DNA from: an uncultured Bacteroidota bacterium
GTDB taxonomy: Bacteria; Bacteroidota; Bacteroidia; Chitinophagales; Chitinophagaceae
NCBI GenBank assembly: GCA_946480675.1
Contig: CAMLKS010000083.1
Location: 1-8,417, forward strand
Length of the DNA stretch: 8,417 nucleotides
Reading direction: 5' to 3'
Shown here: positions 1-6,910 of the stretch, piece after piece
Position numbering within the stretch: position 1 is the first letter of the stretch
Layout of the letters: the number at the start of each line of letters is the position of its first letter
Notes under the pieces: generated by a model
Told to the model about the DNA's origin: nothing
Seen by the model: only the letters and a program-made list of their open reading frames with translations
The model's database searches: none
Made by a program: the position numbers and the translations under genes

Positions 1-541
1 CGAAGTAATTGTTGATAATATTGATTTTCACGAAAAGCCTGCTGTCGGGTTGCACCTGGCAGTAGGCTTTACTAAAAATACCAGCCGCAACGAATGGCTG
101 CTTGAAAAAGCTACCGAACTGGGCGTGCGAACCATTATACCACTCAGTACCACCCGCACCGAAAAGGAACGTATACGGCACGATAGGTGGAAAGGTATTC
201 TTGTATCGGCCATGCTGCAATCGCAGCAATATTACCTGCCTGAATTGACGGCGCCGCAACCTATAAAGTCGCTGATAGACCGCTATAAAGACATGCCCCA
301 AAAACTCATTGGCCATTGCATAGAAGATAAGGAACGCATACCGCTGCCTAAAATATTGCAGGCAGGTAGCGATGCCATTATATTGATAGGCCCCGAAGGC
401 GATTTCACAGCAGAAGAAGTAACATTGTGCGAACAGGCAGGCTTCTCAGGCATATTGCTGGTGAGCCAGCGCCTGCGTACGGAAACAGCAGCGATGATGG
501 TTTGTGCTTATTTTAATACTATAAACAATGAAACAGCTTAG
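1..541 (+). CDS. rsmE: RsmE, 16S rRNA (uracil-1498-N3)-methyltransferase, 5'-truncated by window edge
   Basis: The frame is open from position 2 to the TAG at 539-541, giving 179 visible residues. The family is about 230-245 residues, so roughly the N-terminal PUA-like domain is outside the window and the start is not visible. The visible part is the SPOUT (knotted) methyltransferase domain. It shows GFTKNTSRNEWLLEKATELG (from about position 65), IGPEGDFTAEE (about 386-418), which is the SAM-binding GPEG loop, and SQRLRTETAAM (about 464-496), matching the LRTETA signature that closes the knot. By family knowledge the enzyme methylates N3 of U1498 in 16S rRNA, using SAM, on the assembled 30S subunit in the cytoplasm. 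The last 14 bp overlap the next gene's start, so the two are probably cotranscribed and translationally coupled. The D in GPEGD, where many bacteria have G, is a substitution I associate with Bacteroidota. The identification is secure. Confidence 0.95.
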   Translation, partial: EVIVDNIDFHEKPAVGLHLAVGFTKNTSRNEWLLEKATELGVRTIIPLSTTRTEKERIRHDRWKGILVSAMLQSQQYYLPELTAPQPIKSLIDRYKDMPQKLIGHCIEDKERIPLPKILQAGSDAIILIGPEGDFTAEEVTLCEQAGFSGILLVSQRLRTETAAMMVCAYFNTINNETA

Positions 542-1190
542 GTATATATTATTAGCACTATTGCTGGCACCAACTATGGCTGGAGCACAACAAATGAAAC
601 TGGCACTGCTGATATACGGCGGCGGCGGCGATTGGTATGCAAACCCAACAGCATTGAAAAACCTGGCTGCATACTGTAACCAGCAACTGTATACCAAATT
701 TTCGTTGCAGGAAGCGCAGGTTGAGGTAGGCAGCCCGGAAATATTCAATTATCCCTTCATCCACATGACGGGCCATGGCCGCTGGGTATTGAACCCTGCT
801 GAGGCACAAAACCTGCGTAAGTATTTAGAAGCCGGTGGTTTTCTGCATATAGATGACAACTACGGCATGGATCAGTATGTGCGGCCGGCATTAAAGCAAG
901 TATTCCCCGAGTTGGAGCTTACCGAGTTACCATTCTCTCACCCCATCTACCATCAGAAGTTCAACTTTACTAACGGAGTGCCTAAGATACACGAACACGA
1001 TAATAAACCGCCCAAAGGGTATGGATTGATATATAAAGGCAGGCTGGTGTGTTTTTATAGTGTTGAAACAGACCTTGGTGATGGTTGGGAAGATCCCGAA
1101 GTGCATAATGACAATAATGCAAAGCACATTGAAGCTTTGCAGATGGGCGCCAACCTGGTGCAGTATGCTTTTAACGGAGCGGGGCAGTAA
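528..1190 (+). CDS. DUF4159 domain protein, exported
   Basis: This 220-residue protein starts at an ATG inside the end of rsmE (14-bp overlap). Residues 1-20 form a signal peptide: a short basic start (MKQLR), a hydrophobic core and a likely cleavage at AGA-QQ. The mature part matches my recollection of DUF4159: YGGGGDWYANP (30-40), MTGHGRWVL (80-88), GGFLHIDDNYGMD (103-115) and LGDGWEDPEV (183-192). The GGFLHIDD segment resembles the nucleotide-binding or amidotransferase-like folds to which DUF4159 has been related, but no catalytic triad is obvious. It probably acts in the periplasm. It lacks the long von Willebrand/aerotolerance-type N-terminal region found in larger DUF4159 proteins. The biochemical function is unknown. 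Its coupling to rsmE suggests shared expression rather than a shared reaction, since one protein is cytoplasmic and the other exported. Its 3' end overlaps the convergent glycosyltransferase gene by 20 bp. Confidence 0.88.
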   Translation: MKQLRYILLALLLAPTMAGAQQMKLALLIYGGGGDWYANPTALKNLAAYCNQQLYTKFSLQEAQVEVGSPEIFNYPFIHMTGHGRWVLNPAEAQNLRKYLEAGGFLHIDDNYGMDQYVRPALKQVFPELELTELPFSHPIYHQKFNFTNGVPKIHEHDNKPPKGYGLIYKGRLVCFYSVETDLGDGWEDPEVHNDNNAKHIEALQMGANLVQYAFNGAGQ

Positions 1191-2313
1191 GCTTGCCGTT
1201 CATAATACTTAGTATCTTCCTCGCAGCATTATCCCAATAATAAGTATCGTAAAAACTTTGGGGTATCACAGCTTTTTGTTGTATTGCTGCCATTACCTGT
1301 ACCGCAAAAGCATCCCAGTCATAATCTGCAGTTACAAGCAGGTTGCTAGCACATACTTCTTTCATTAATCCTGCAGCACCTGCGGCACTGCTCACTACTA
1401 TCTTATTATAGCCTAATGCTTCTACGGCTTTCGTTTTAATGCCGCCACCAGTCATCACCGGGTTCACCATGATATCACATGATCTGATGAATATATCCAG
1501 GTCATCTACAAAGCCGGTATAGCTAACATTAGGTGTTTCATTTATCCTGCTTACTATCTTTTCATCCAATCCTTTACCTGCTATGAACAGGTGATATTTC
1601 TTTCCCGCTTTATCCAGTCTCGGTATCAGTTCATCTAGTAAATACACCACTGCATCTATATTCGGCTGATAGTTAAATGTGCCGAGAAAGTACAACCATG
1701 GTATATCTGCAGGTATGCCTGTAACATTTGCCTGGGCCTGCTTTATAGCTGTGTTATCTGCGGGCGGTGCAGACAGGTTGGTGCCGTACGGAATAAAATG
1801 TGCTTTGTCAGCAGGTAACTTATAGTGCTGTTCAGCCCAGGCTTTATCTTCCGGTGTAATGAAGAACACGCCATTAGATTTTCGCATGGTGTACCTTTCA
1901 AAACGGTGCATGATAGGCCACCACCATTTCCCTAGTGTCCTGAAGCGCTCTGATTCTATATTGTGGCTGCGCATATACCAGGGTATATGCAGCGCGCGCG
2001 ATAATGCAATGGCTGTAATAGCCATATAAGGATGGTCACAATAAATATGTTTTACATCATATGCTTTGGCCAACCCTTTTAATTTGGTATAGTTATACAG
2101 CGGAATATACCTGCGTACTGATGGTGGAAAAACACGGTGAAGTTTGAAGGCATATCTCCCTTCATCTCCATTATCAGTAGTGCCTGCAAGGTGATCCTGG
2201 CAATGTCTGCCTATATAATTGTGCAGGTCTACAATACTAAGGTGGCCGCCAGTAGTAGCCGGTAACACCCTGTATGGGATAATGCTGAGAATACTGCTGT
2301 TAGAAATAGGCAT
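1171..2313 (-). CDS. GT4-like (GT-B fold) glycosyltransferase
   Basis: This 380-residue protein starts at an ATG (2311-2313) and has no signal peptide or clear membrane segment. The N-terminal half opens with a beta strand and a glycine turn (ILSIIPYRVLPATTGGHLS, 8-26), as in the acceptor domain of GT-B enzymes, and contains SHNIESERF (116-124), a motif common in this group. The C-terminal donor domain begins near FLGTFNYQPN (209-218) and carries FIAGKG (243-248), NVSYTGFVDD (262-271) and NPVMTGGGIKTKAVEAL (284-300), the usual place of the nucleotide-sugar EX7E-like region. It ends with a Rossmann-type helix. The likely role is transfer of a sugar from an activated donor at the cytoplasmic membrane face, for example in polysaccharide or glycolipid assembly. 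Donor and acceptor cannot be read from the sequence. It lies 42 bp downstream of the cytochrome gene, with a weak hairpin between them, so it may be cotranscribed or only partly coupled. It ends tail to tail with the DUF4159 gene. Confidence 0.87.
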   Translation of the reverse strand: MPISNSSILSIIPYRVLPATTGGHLSIVDLHNYIGRHCQDHLAGTTDNGDEGRYAFKLHRVFPPSVRRYIPLYNYTKLKGLAKAYDVKHIYCDHPYMAITAIALSRALHIPWYMRSHNIESERFRTLGKWWWPIMHRFERYTMRKSNGVFFITPEDKAWAEQHYKLPADKAHFIPYGTNLSAPPADNTAIKQAQANVTGIPADIPWLYFLGTFNYQPNIDAVVYLLDELIPRLDKAGKKYHLFIAGKGLDEKIVSRINETPNVSYTGFVDDLDIFIRSCDIMVNPVMTGGGIKTKAVEALGYNKIVVSSAAGAAGLMKEVCASNLLVTADYDWDAFAVQVMAAIQQKAVIPQSFYDTYYWDNAARKILSIMNGKLTAPLR

Positions 2314-2333
2314 TGCGGGCTAAAAATAAGCAT

Positions 2334-2355
2334 AAGCATTTAACCTGCAATGCTT
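2334..2355 (-). terminator. Weak hairpin between cytochrome c and glycosyltransferase genes
   Basis: A perfect 7-bp inverted repeat, AAGCATT (2334-2340) and AATGCTT (2349-2355), has an 8-nt loop and sits directly after the cytochrome stop codon. On the - strand it is followed after about 7 nt by TTATTTTTA (2321-2329). This could be a weak terminator or attenuator reducing read-through into the glycosyltransferase. The stem is AT-rich and the T run is not adjacent, so the call is tentative. Confidence 0.28.
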
Positions 2356-2766
2356 TTAATGCGTGCCGTTGCCATCATCTTCACTGTGCTTTACAGGAAT
2401 CCCGGTTTTGTTTTTATAAGTTAGAAATACATATATCAATGCCAGGTCTTCCGCAGATACTACCGATTCTGACAATGCATCTTCGTGCTTGGCGTTACCT
2501 TGCCTCAGGTTATAACCTGCTAGTTGTGCTTCGGTAAAATCAGGAATAATTTCTTTGCGGCCTACTTTTACGTTGTGACACTTAGCACAAGTAATGCCGT
2601 ATATCACTTTGCCCTTTTCCCAATGCACTAAATATTGTGCTTTAACCGGCGCTATCATAGCCTCCGGAAATTCATGCCTTACTGCTGTTTGTTTTTGCGA
2701 TGCGCATGCTGCGAAAATCATAAAGACTGCGGCTATGCTACTCAAATGCCATTTTCTCAATTTCAT
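2356..2766 (-). CDS. Single-heme cytochrome c lipoprotein
   Basis: This 136-residue protein starts at an ATG (2764-2766), three bases after the stop of the upstream peroxidase gene, so the two are tightly coupled. Residues 1-21 form a lipoprotein signal peptide with a basic start (MKLRK), a hydrophobic core and lipobox FAAC, giving Cys21 as the lipidated residue. One heme-attachment motif, CAKCH (60-64), is present. The C-terminal helix AEDLALIYVFLTY (105-117) fits the final helix of a class I cytochrome c fold. No methionine occurs after the heme motif, so the usual distal Met ligand is missing. His94 (in NAKHEDA) and His127 are the only later histidines. The probable role is a membrane-anchored periplasmic electron carrier, and the adjacent di-heme peroxidase is the obvious partner. 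The heme motif and lipobox are seen directly; the partnership is inferred from gene order. Confidence 0.85.
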   Translation of the reverse strand: MKLRKWHLSSIAAVFMIFAACASQKQTAVRHEFPEAMIAPVKAQYLVHWEKGKVIYGITCAKCHNVKVGRKEIIPDFTEAQLAGYNLRQGNAKHEDALSESVVSAEDLALIYVFLTYKNKTGIPVKHSEDDGNGTH

Positions 2767-2769
2767 ATC

Positions 2770-4695
2770 TTAATAAGATCCACCAACTCGGCGGTTATTC
2801 AATGTTTTTATTTTAGAAGAAGGGAGTTTTTCAGGCGCAGATTCAAATGCGACGTTTTCATTTAGTGAAGAGATGAATTTCAACAAGTGATTTTTATCCT
2901 GCACTGTCAGCTTCAGTGAATCTGAAGACAGCGTCTGGTTCTCTACATGCAGTCCCCTGCCTGCACCACCGCCTGCGTTGTAGAAATCTATCACTTCGCC
3001 CATGGTATTGAACACGCCATTGTGCATATACGGTTTGGTATAGTCTGCATTACGGATGCTGCCGGTACGGAAAGCATTGGCCGTTTCATACGCAGGGTTT
3101 ATTTCATAGCGTCCCTTGTCTTTGCTCAGTGCTTTAAAATTCTTATCAGCCGGTACACCCAGCACTTCAAATTCAGAACCAATATACGGTGGCTTCACGC
3201 CATTAAACTGTGGCACGAAGTGGCAGGTAGCGCATTGTGCCTTACTCATAAACAGGTTGAATCCTTCTTTGGTAGCGGCATCAACCGTTCCATGATTATT
3301 TATAGCAGCGTCAAAAGGCGAATAGTATTTGCTGAATTTGCTGTAGTAGAAAGTGATGGCAGATGCAATATGATCCATCGTTACTTCTTTTTCCTGCGGT
3401 GTATATTTTAGCAGCTTATTGAAGGCGTTGCTGTATTCCTTGCAGCTCATTACTTTTTCCAGTACTTCTTTTTCATTGCTGCCCATTTCATTAGGATTGC
3501 ATATCACATCCTTCGTTTGATTTTGCAGGGATATATGTTTGCCATCCAGCATGGTAAGGTGGTTATACTCTACATTGATAAGCGACGGTGCGTTCCTGGG
3601 TAGGAAATTAGTATGGTCGAAGTGTTGTGAAGTAGTAAGTACGGTATCGGTAAAATATGCAGTAGGGTTGTGGCAAGACGCACAGCTACGCATATTATTG
3701 GCAGATAGTATAGGATCGTAGAAGAGCAGTTTGCCAATGCGGTCTATTTCAGCAAGGCCTTCTTCATCATTCACACGCAGGAAGATGCCTTTAGGGTTTT
3801 GACCATTGTAAAGTGTTTTGCTGAATATGGTTGCGGCGCTTTTGTTCAGCGAATAGTCAAGCAGGTTTTTGGATATCACTTTGTAGTCACGTATCAATTG
3901 CTGGTTGATGGTGAACAGTGGGTTTACGTATTCTTTTAAGAAGGTAAAGTGGTCGAATTTGGTGTAGTCTTCCGGCTGTGTTTCTATAAAGGCTATTGTT
4001 TTGGCATATAGCTGTGTATATTCAGCTGTGAGCGGTGTAGCCGGAAAGCTTTCATTGAATGTATTATATGTATTGCCAACATCTGCCAACATTTGTTTCA
4101 GCTCCGGTATTACGCGGTCTGTATTCGGGCATTCAAAACCTGTAGTATATATGGCAGCCAGGTTTAAAAGAAACAGACGGTTGCAAAGGTAAAAGTGGTG
4201 GTATGTATTCAGCTGGCTTGTAATCGAGTCAGCACCGTAAGTTTCAAAGACGGCAATAGATTGCGTTATCAGCGATTTGAGAGAATCTTTTGTGATATGC
4301 TCTTCGTCAAGGTACAATTCTGCAAGGGTCAAACCTGCGCCTTCACGTTTATAGGGTTTCTCAAACTTTTCAAACACTTCAGTTTCCCACTCTACAGGTA
4401 GTGGGCTGTTTATTTTCTTATATGCCAGGGGGTCCAGGTAGCGCAGCCAATAGTCCATCGATTTCATGGAAAGCCTGGTAATAGCTATTTCCTGTTTAAT
4501 GTGCGCTACATCAGCAGGTTTACTTAAGTCACTGCCTTCTATAAGAGCCAGAAGTTTTTGTTCTTGCTGTTTAAAACTTTGCAAGTGTTGTAAATAATGT
4601 TTGGCATATGCATCCGGCTGTGTAGCCGTATTGCGAAAAGAATAGAAGATAGCAATACCTGCAAGGAAAAGAATGAGTATGTACTTCTTATTCAT
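2770..4695 (-). CDS. Di-heme cytochrome c peroxidase/MauG family protein with extra N-terminal domain
   Basis: I chose the ATG at 4693-4695 (641 residues) because MNKKYILILFLAGIAIFYSF then begins directly as a signal or anchor segment. An in-frame TTG at 4734 would add 13 unlikely residues. Residues 22-300 are helix-rich, with no motif I recognise. Residues 300-641 are a CCP/MauG domain: GKLLFYDPILS (321-331), heme motif CASCH (338-342), RNAPSLINVEYNH (367-379), MLDGK (382-386) in place of the usual WDGR, EMGSNE (403-408), second heme motif CATCH (488-492), and TGSIRNADYTKPYMHNG (544-560) followed by VIDFYNAGGG (568-577). The two hemes are 150 residues apart, as expected for the family. The role is periplasmic H2O2 reduction or oxidative modification of a partner protein. 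The catalytic half contains no tryptophan, which is unusual. It is the first gene of an operon with the cytochrome c lipoprotein 3 bp downstream. Confidence 0.9.
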   Translation of the reverse strand: MNKKYILILFLAGIAIFYSFRNTATQPDAYAKHYLQHLQSFKQQEQKLLALIEGSDLSKPADVAHIKQEIAITRLSMKSMDYWLRYLDPLAYKKINSPLPVEWETEVFEKFEKPYKREGAGLTLAELYLDEEHITKDSLKSLITQSIAVFETYGADSITSQLNTYHHFYLCNRLFLLNLAAIYTTGFECPNTDRVIPELKQMLADVGNTYNTFNESFPATPLTAEYTQLYAKTIAFIETQPEDYTKFDHFTFLKEYVNPLFTINQQLIRDYKVISKNLLDYSLNKSAATIFSKTLYNGQNPKGIFLRVNDEEGLAEIDRIGKLLFYDPILSANNMRSCASCHNPTAYFTDTVLTTSQHFDHTNFLPRNAPSLINVEYNHLTMLDGKHISLQNQTKDVICNPNEMGSNEKEVLEKVMSCKEYSNAFNKLLKYTPQEKEVTMDHIASAITFYYSKFSKYYSPFDAAINNHGTVDAATKEGFNLFMSKAQCATCHFVPQFNGVKPPYIGSEFEVLGVPADKNFKALSKDKGRYEINPAYETANAFRTGSIRNADYTKPYMHNGVFNTMGEVIDFYNAGGGAGRGLHVENQTLSSDSLKLTVQDKNHLLKFISSLNENVAFESAPEKLPSSKIKTLNNRRVGGSY

Positions 4696-4731
4696 AACAA
4701 AACGATGAAATATTAGATTGTGCTTAAAATT

Positions 4732-4769
4732 CAAACAGGGTGCGCTACATATGCACGCACCCTTGTTTG
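4732..4769 (-). terminator. Strong stem-loop downstream of the T9SS protein gene
   Basis: The left arm CAAACAGGGTGCG (4732-4744) pairs with CGCACCCTTGTTTG (4756-4769) over 13 bp with one bulged T and an 11-nt loop. It lies 24 bp after the stop of the T9SS protein gene. On the - strand it is followed by AATTTTAA, and on the + strand CTTTTT follows at 4777-4782. It is best read as the intrinsic terminator of the T9SS protein transcript. It also begins only 36 bp before the peroxidase start, so the peroxidase promoter must overlap it or depend on read-through. Confidence 0.6.
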
Positions 4770-4793
4770 GGTAAACTTTTTATGAACAATTAC

Positions 4794-6602
4794 TTAGTGC
4801 GCTACTACCAGTCTTGTTCTTGTTACTACTGAACCTGCTTCTATCTGAACGAAGTAGATACCGCTTGGAACAGTTGATGTATTCAGAACAACGTTTTGCT
4901 CACCTGCCCTGAATTGGTTAACTATAGTAGGGGCTACAGCTTTGCCGTTCAGGTCTATCAGGTTGATGATCACTTTTTCTTCTTTTTTCAGTGTTAAAGA
5001 AACAGTGGTAGCATCACCTGTCGGGTTAGGATACAGTTTCACAAAAGATGAACCATCTACAGCATTAATGCCAACTGAATTCAGCGCAACACCTTGTACT
5101 GCGAAGTCATAGCTGCCTTCGTTGAAGTCGTTGTTGCTAACGTTGACAGTAGCAGTGCGCAGACCTACTGCTGTTGGTGCAAACTGCACAGTGATTGTTT
5201 GAGCTTTTCCTGAATCAAGAGCCAGTGGGAATGTTGGAGGTGTTATCAATGTAAACTCACTTGTATTTACACCGCTAATGTTGATACCCTTTACGGTCAG
5301 TTTACCCGGTCCGGCATTCTGAATGCTGAAAGTTTTTGTAGCAGTAGCGTTTACGGTGATATTGCCGAAGTCTGTATTATCAGCAGTGCTTGGTGTGTTA
5401 TCGCCTTTGTTGATAGTATTGCTGTTGCCGCTGATACTTACTTCTGGGTTAGCTTTGTAGCTATCAGGGTTGAACAATGCAAATATCTGGCCGTTCTCTA
5501 CTACTTCACTTGCTATTGAAGTAACGCCATTTGAAGAGTGTACCTGATCAACACCGATAAACATGCCAGGACCTAATATCTCTTGTGCATCGATCATACC
5601 AGAAGCCTCTTCATCTTGTGTCAGGAAGTTAGCACCACCGGTTACAAAGCGTGTAGCATCGTGAGAAGCAATTTCTACAAGTGCATCCGTAGCTATAGTG
5701 TACTGCCATGTTCTGCCCAGGCGCGCGTTGTTATCTACGTCCTCTTGTATTAGGATGTGGCCCCAGTTGTCGATAGTCATGTTATCCATCATCTCAGCAC
5801 CTTCGGTACCTTCCAGCAATACGGTAGCTGTACCACCTGCTGCAGGGTTGCTGATGTCATTAGATCGTAACCTCCACAGACGGCTTTTGCCACCTGAAGC
5901 AGTAACAGTGTTGGTAGTCAGTATGTAGAAATCTGATGGGTTCTGAGGGTCCCATGCACCATCTTCAGGGCGTAGGAAACCTGTAACACCCAGGTTGTTG
6001 CTGTTTGTGTTCAATGTAGCGCCTGTAGTGTTATAAACGGTACCCATATCGATACATGTAAATGCTGTACCAGGAGCAGGTATACCGGCAGTTGTTTCCA
6101 TTGCCAGGCCTGTGATAGCTATGCCATACAGTTTACCACCTGTCAACCCCGCTTTCTCTATGTCCAGACCGGTATTTTTCTTAGTACCTACATACAGATA
6201 AACCTGGCCGGTAGGGGAAGCATCATCCATACCCATAACAATAGTAGTATCACTGGGTCTTGGGTTAGCAACAGAGTTTTCCCATGAGAATTTACCCAGG
6301 TAAGGCAGCTCATATGTATTGCCTGCGGTAGCACCGGTAACAACGTGTGCGAAAGCGCGGCCTTCGCTACCTGTTTCTTCACCATTCATCATGATGCGTG
6401 CTTGCGTGCCTTTACCTGTTGCAGCATTATAATAAGCAGTAGGTGCAGCCAGGTCGCCGGAACAGAAACGGCCCATACCTTTTGTCATTGGGTTGGCTAC
6501 AGAGTATGCTACATAAGATGAAGTAGCAACATCCCAAAGGTGAACGCGCTGCGTAAGGTCTCCACCGCTGATAACGCGTAAGTCAGATTTGTTGATGATC
6601 AT
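4794..6602 (-). CDS. PhoX/DUF839-like secreted protein, downstream fragment: propeller, choice-of-anchor D and T9SS sorting domain
   Basis: This is a 602-residue reading frame. Residues 1-380 continue a DUF839/PhoX-type beta-propeller, with NGEETGSEGRAF (73-84), GFLRPEDGAWDP (208-219) and DNMTIDNWGHILIQED (273-288), all motifs I associate with calcium-dependent PhoX-like phosphatases and relatives. Residues 388-505 form a choice-of-anchor D (ASH/Hydin-like) Ig domain, marked by FSIQNAGPGKL, VQFAPTAVGLRTATV and SNNDFNEG. Residues 521-602 are a type A T9SS C-terminal sorting domain, beginning VKLYPNPTGD and ending GIYFVQIEAG plus a short basic strand. The frame lacks a signal peptide; that lies in the upstream fragment (6599-6904), which joins it in a different frame. 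The apparent ATG at 6600-6602 is probably the remains of TGG ATC (Trp-Ile) with one G lost. An intact protein would be secreted to the cell surface or medium. Whether it is a true phosphatase is not shown by the sequence. Confidence 0.8.
   Translation of the reverse strand: MIINKSDLRVISGGDLTQRVHLWDVATSSYVAYSVANPMTKGMGRFCSGDLAAPTAYYNAATGKGTQARIMMNGEETGSEGRAFAHVVTGATAGNTYELPYLGKFSWENSVANPRPSDTTIVMGMDDASPTGQVYLYVGTKKNTGLDIEKAGLTGGKLYGIAITGLAMETTAGIPAPGTAFTCIDMGTVYNTTGATLNTNSNNLGVTGFLRPEDGAWDPQNPSDFYILTTNTVTASGGKSRLWRLRSNDISNPAAGGTATVLLEGTEGAEMMDNMTIDNWGHILIQEDVDNNARLGRTWQYTIATDALVEIASHDATRFVTGGANFLTQDEEASGMIDAQEILGPGMFIGVDQVHSSNGVTSIASEVVENGQIFALFNPDSYKANPEVSISGNSNTINKGDNTPSTADNTDFGNITVNATATKTFSIQNAGPGKLTVKGINISGVNTSEFTLITPPTFPLALDSGKAQTITVQFAPTAVGLRTATVNVSNNDFNEGSYDFAVQGVALNSVGINAVDGSSFVKLYPNPTGDATTVSLTLKKEEKVIINLIDLNGKAVAPTIVNQFRAGEQNVVLNTSTVPSGIYFVQIEAGSVVTRTRLVVAH
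6599..6602 (-). other. Frame break joining the two halves of the T9SS protein (ATGA overlap)
   Basis: On the - strand the sequence reads TCT AAA TGA TCA TC in the first frame and ATG ATC ATC in the second. Inserting one G gives TCT AAA TGG ATC ATC (Ser-Lys-Trp-Ile-Ile) and restores a single continuous protein of about 704 residues whose halves belong to the same propeller domain. It may be a sequencing or assembly error, a recent inactivating deletion, or less likely a recoding site. The flanks show no canonical slippery heptamer. Confidence 0.75.
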
Positions 6603-6904
6603 TTAGACACGAATGCACCTTTTGAACCATGTGCCCTTACAACGCCTGATGCATCACCTATTTCGTGGTTCAGAACGAATGTGAACGTACCATCGCCATT
6701 ATCGAAAGCGCCCGAGCCATCCGGTAAGCCCACCATCCTGTAGCCATTTACTACATCGCCTACCGATAGTATAGAAGTTATCTTAACGTCAGGCAGCGAG
6801 TTAGTTAAAAACGAGGTTTGCGATGAGCTGGGCCCGGTAACGAGCTGCGCATTGGCCATAGCTGCCAGTGCCAGGCAGCCACCTGTGAGTAATCTTTTTT
6901 TCAT
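6599..6904 (-). CDS. PhoX/DUF839-like secreted protein, upstream fragment with signal peptide
   Basis: This is a 101-residue frame from the ATG at 6902-6904 to TGA at 6599-6601. A TTG nine codons upstream is also in frame but would precede the signal peptide. Residues 1-19 (MKKRLLTGGCLALAAMANA, then QLV) form a classical Sec signal peptide with a basic start and an ANA-Q cleavage site, as needed for a T9SS substrate. The rest holds a YRMVGLPDGSGAFDNGDGTF-type first propeller strand (55-74), LNHEIG (78-83) and GVVRAHGSKGAFVSK (87-101). The NHE...RAHGSKGAFVS block is typical of the start of DUF839/PhoX-like proteins, where it normally continues straight into a Trp/Ile strand. The downstream frame (4794-6602) supplies exactly that continuation, so this is the broken 5' end of one gene rather than a separate small protein. 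Confidence 0.8.
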   Translation of the reverse strand: MKKRLLTGGCLALAAMANAQLVTGPSSSQTSFLTNSLPDVKITSILSVGDVVNGYRMVGLPDGSGAFDNGDGTFTFVLNHEIGDASGVVRAHGSKGAFVSK

Positions 6905-6910
6905 ATATGT

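Noticed and set aside
446..809. Two - strand open frames opposite rsmE and DUF4159
   Set aside because: They are shadows of two well-supported + strand genes, with no domain or plausible start.
2947..3411. Open frame of 154 codons on the + strand
   Set aside because: It lies entirely inside the peroxidase catalytic domain, whose family motifs are clear on the - strand. The translation has no recognisable motif.
4696..4734. TTG start at 4734 for the peroxidase
   Set aside because: It would place 13 residues, including two His and an Arg, ahead of a clean signal/anchor sequence that starts at the ATG at 4695.
6599..6602. Two separate, translationally coupled genes with an ATGA overlap
   Set aside because: The overlap looks like ordinary coupling, but both products are pieces of one propeller domain. 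Only the first has a signal peptide and only the second has the T9SS domain, so a frame break in one gene explains it better.
6596..6606. Programmed -1 ribosomal frameshift
   Set aside because: The sequence TCTAAATGATC has no X-XXY-YYZ slippery heptamer and I see no strong downstream stem. Kept only as a minor alternative.
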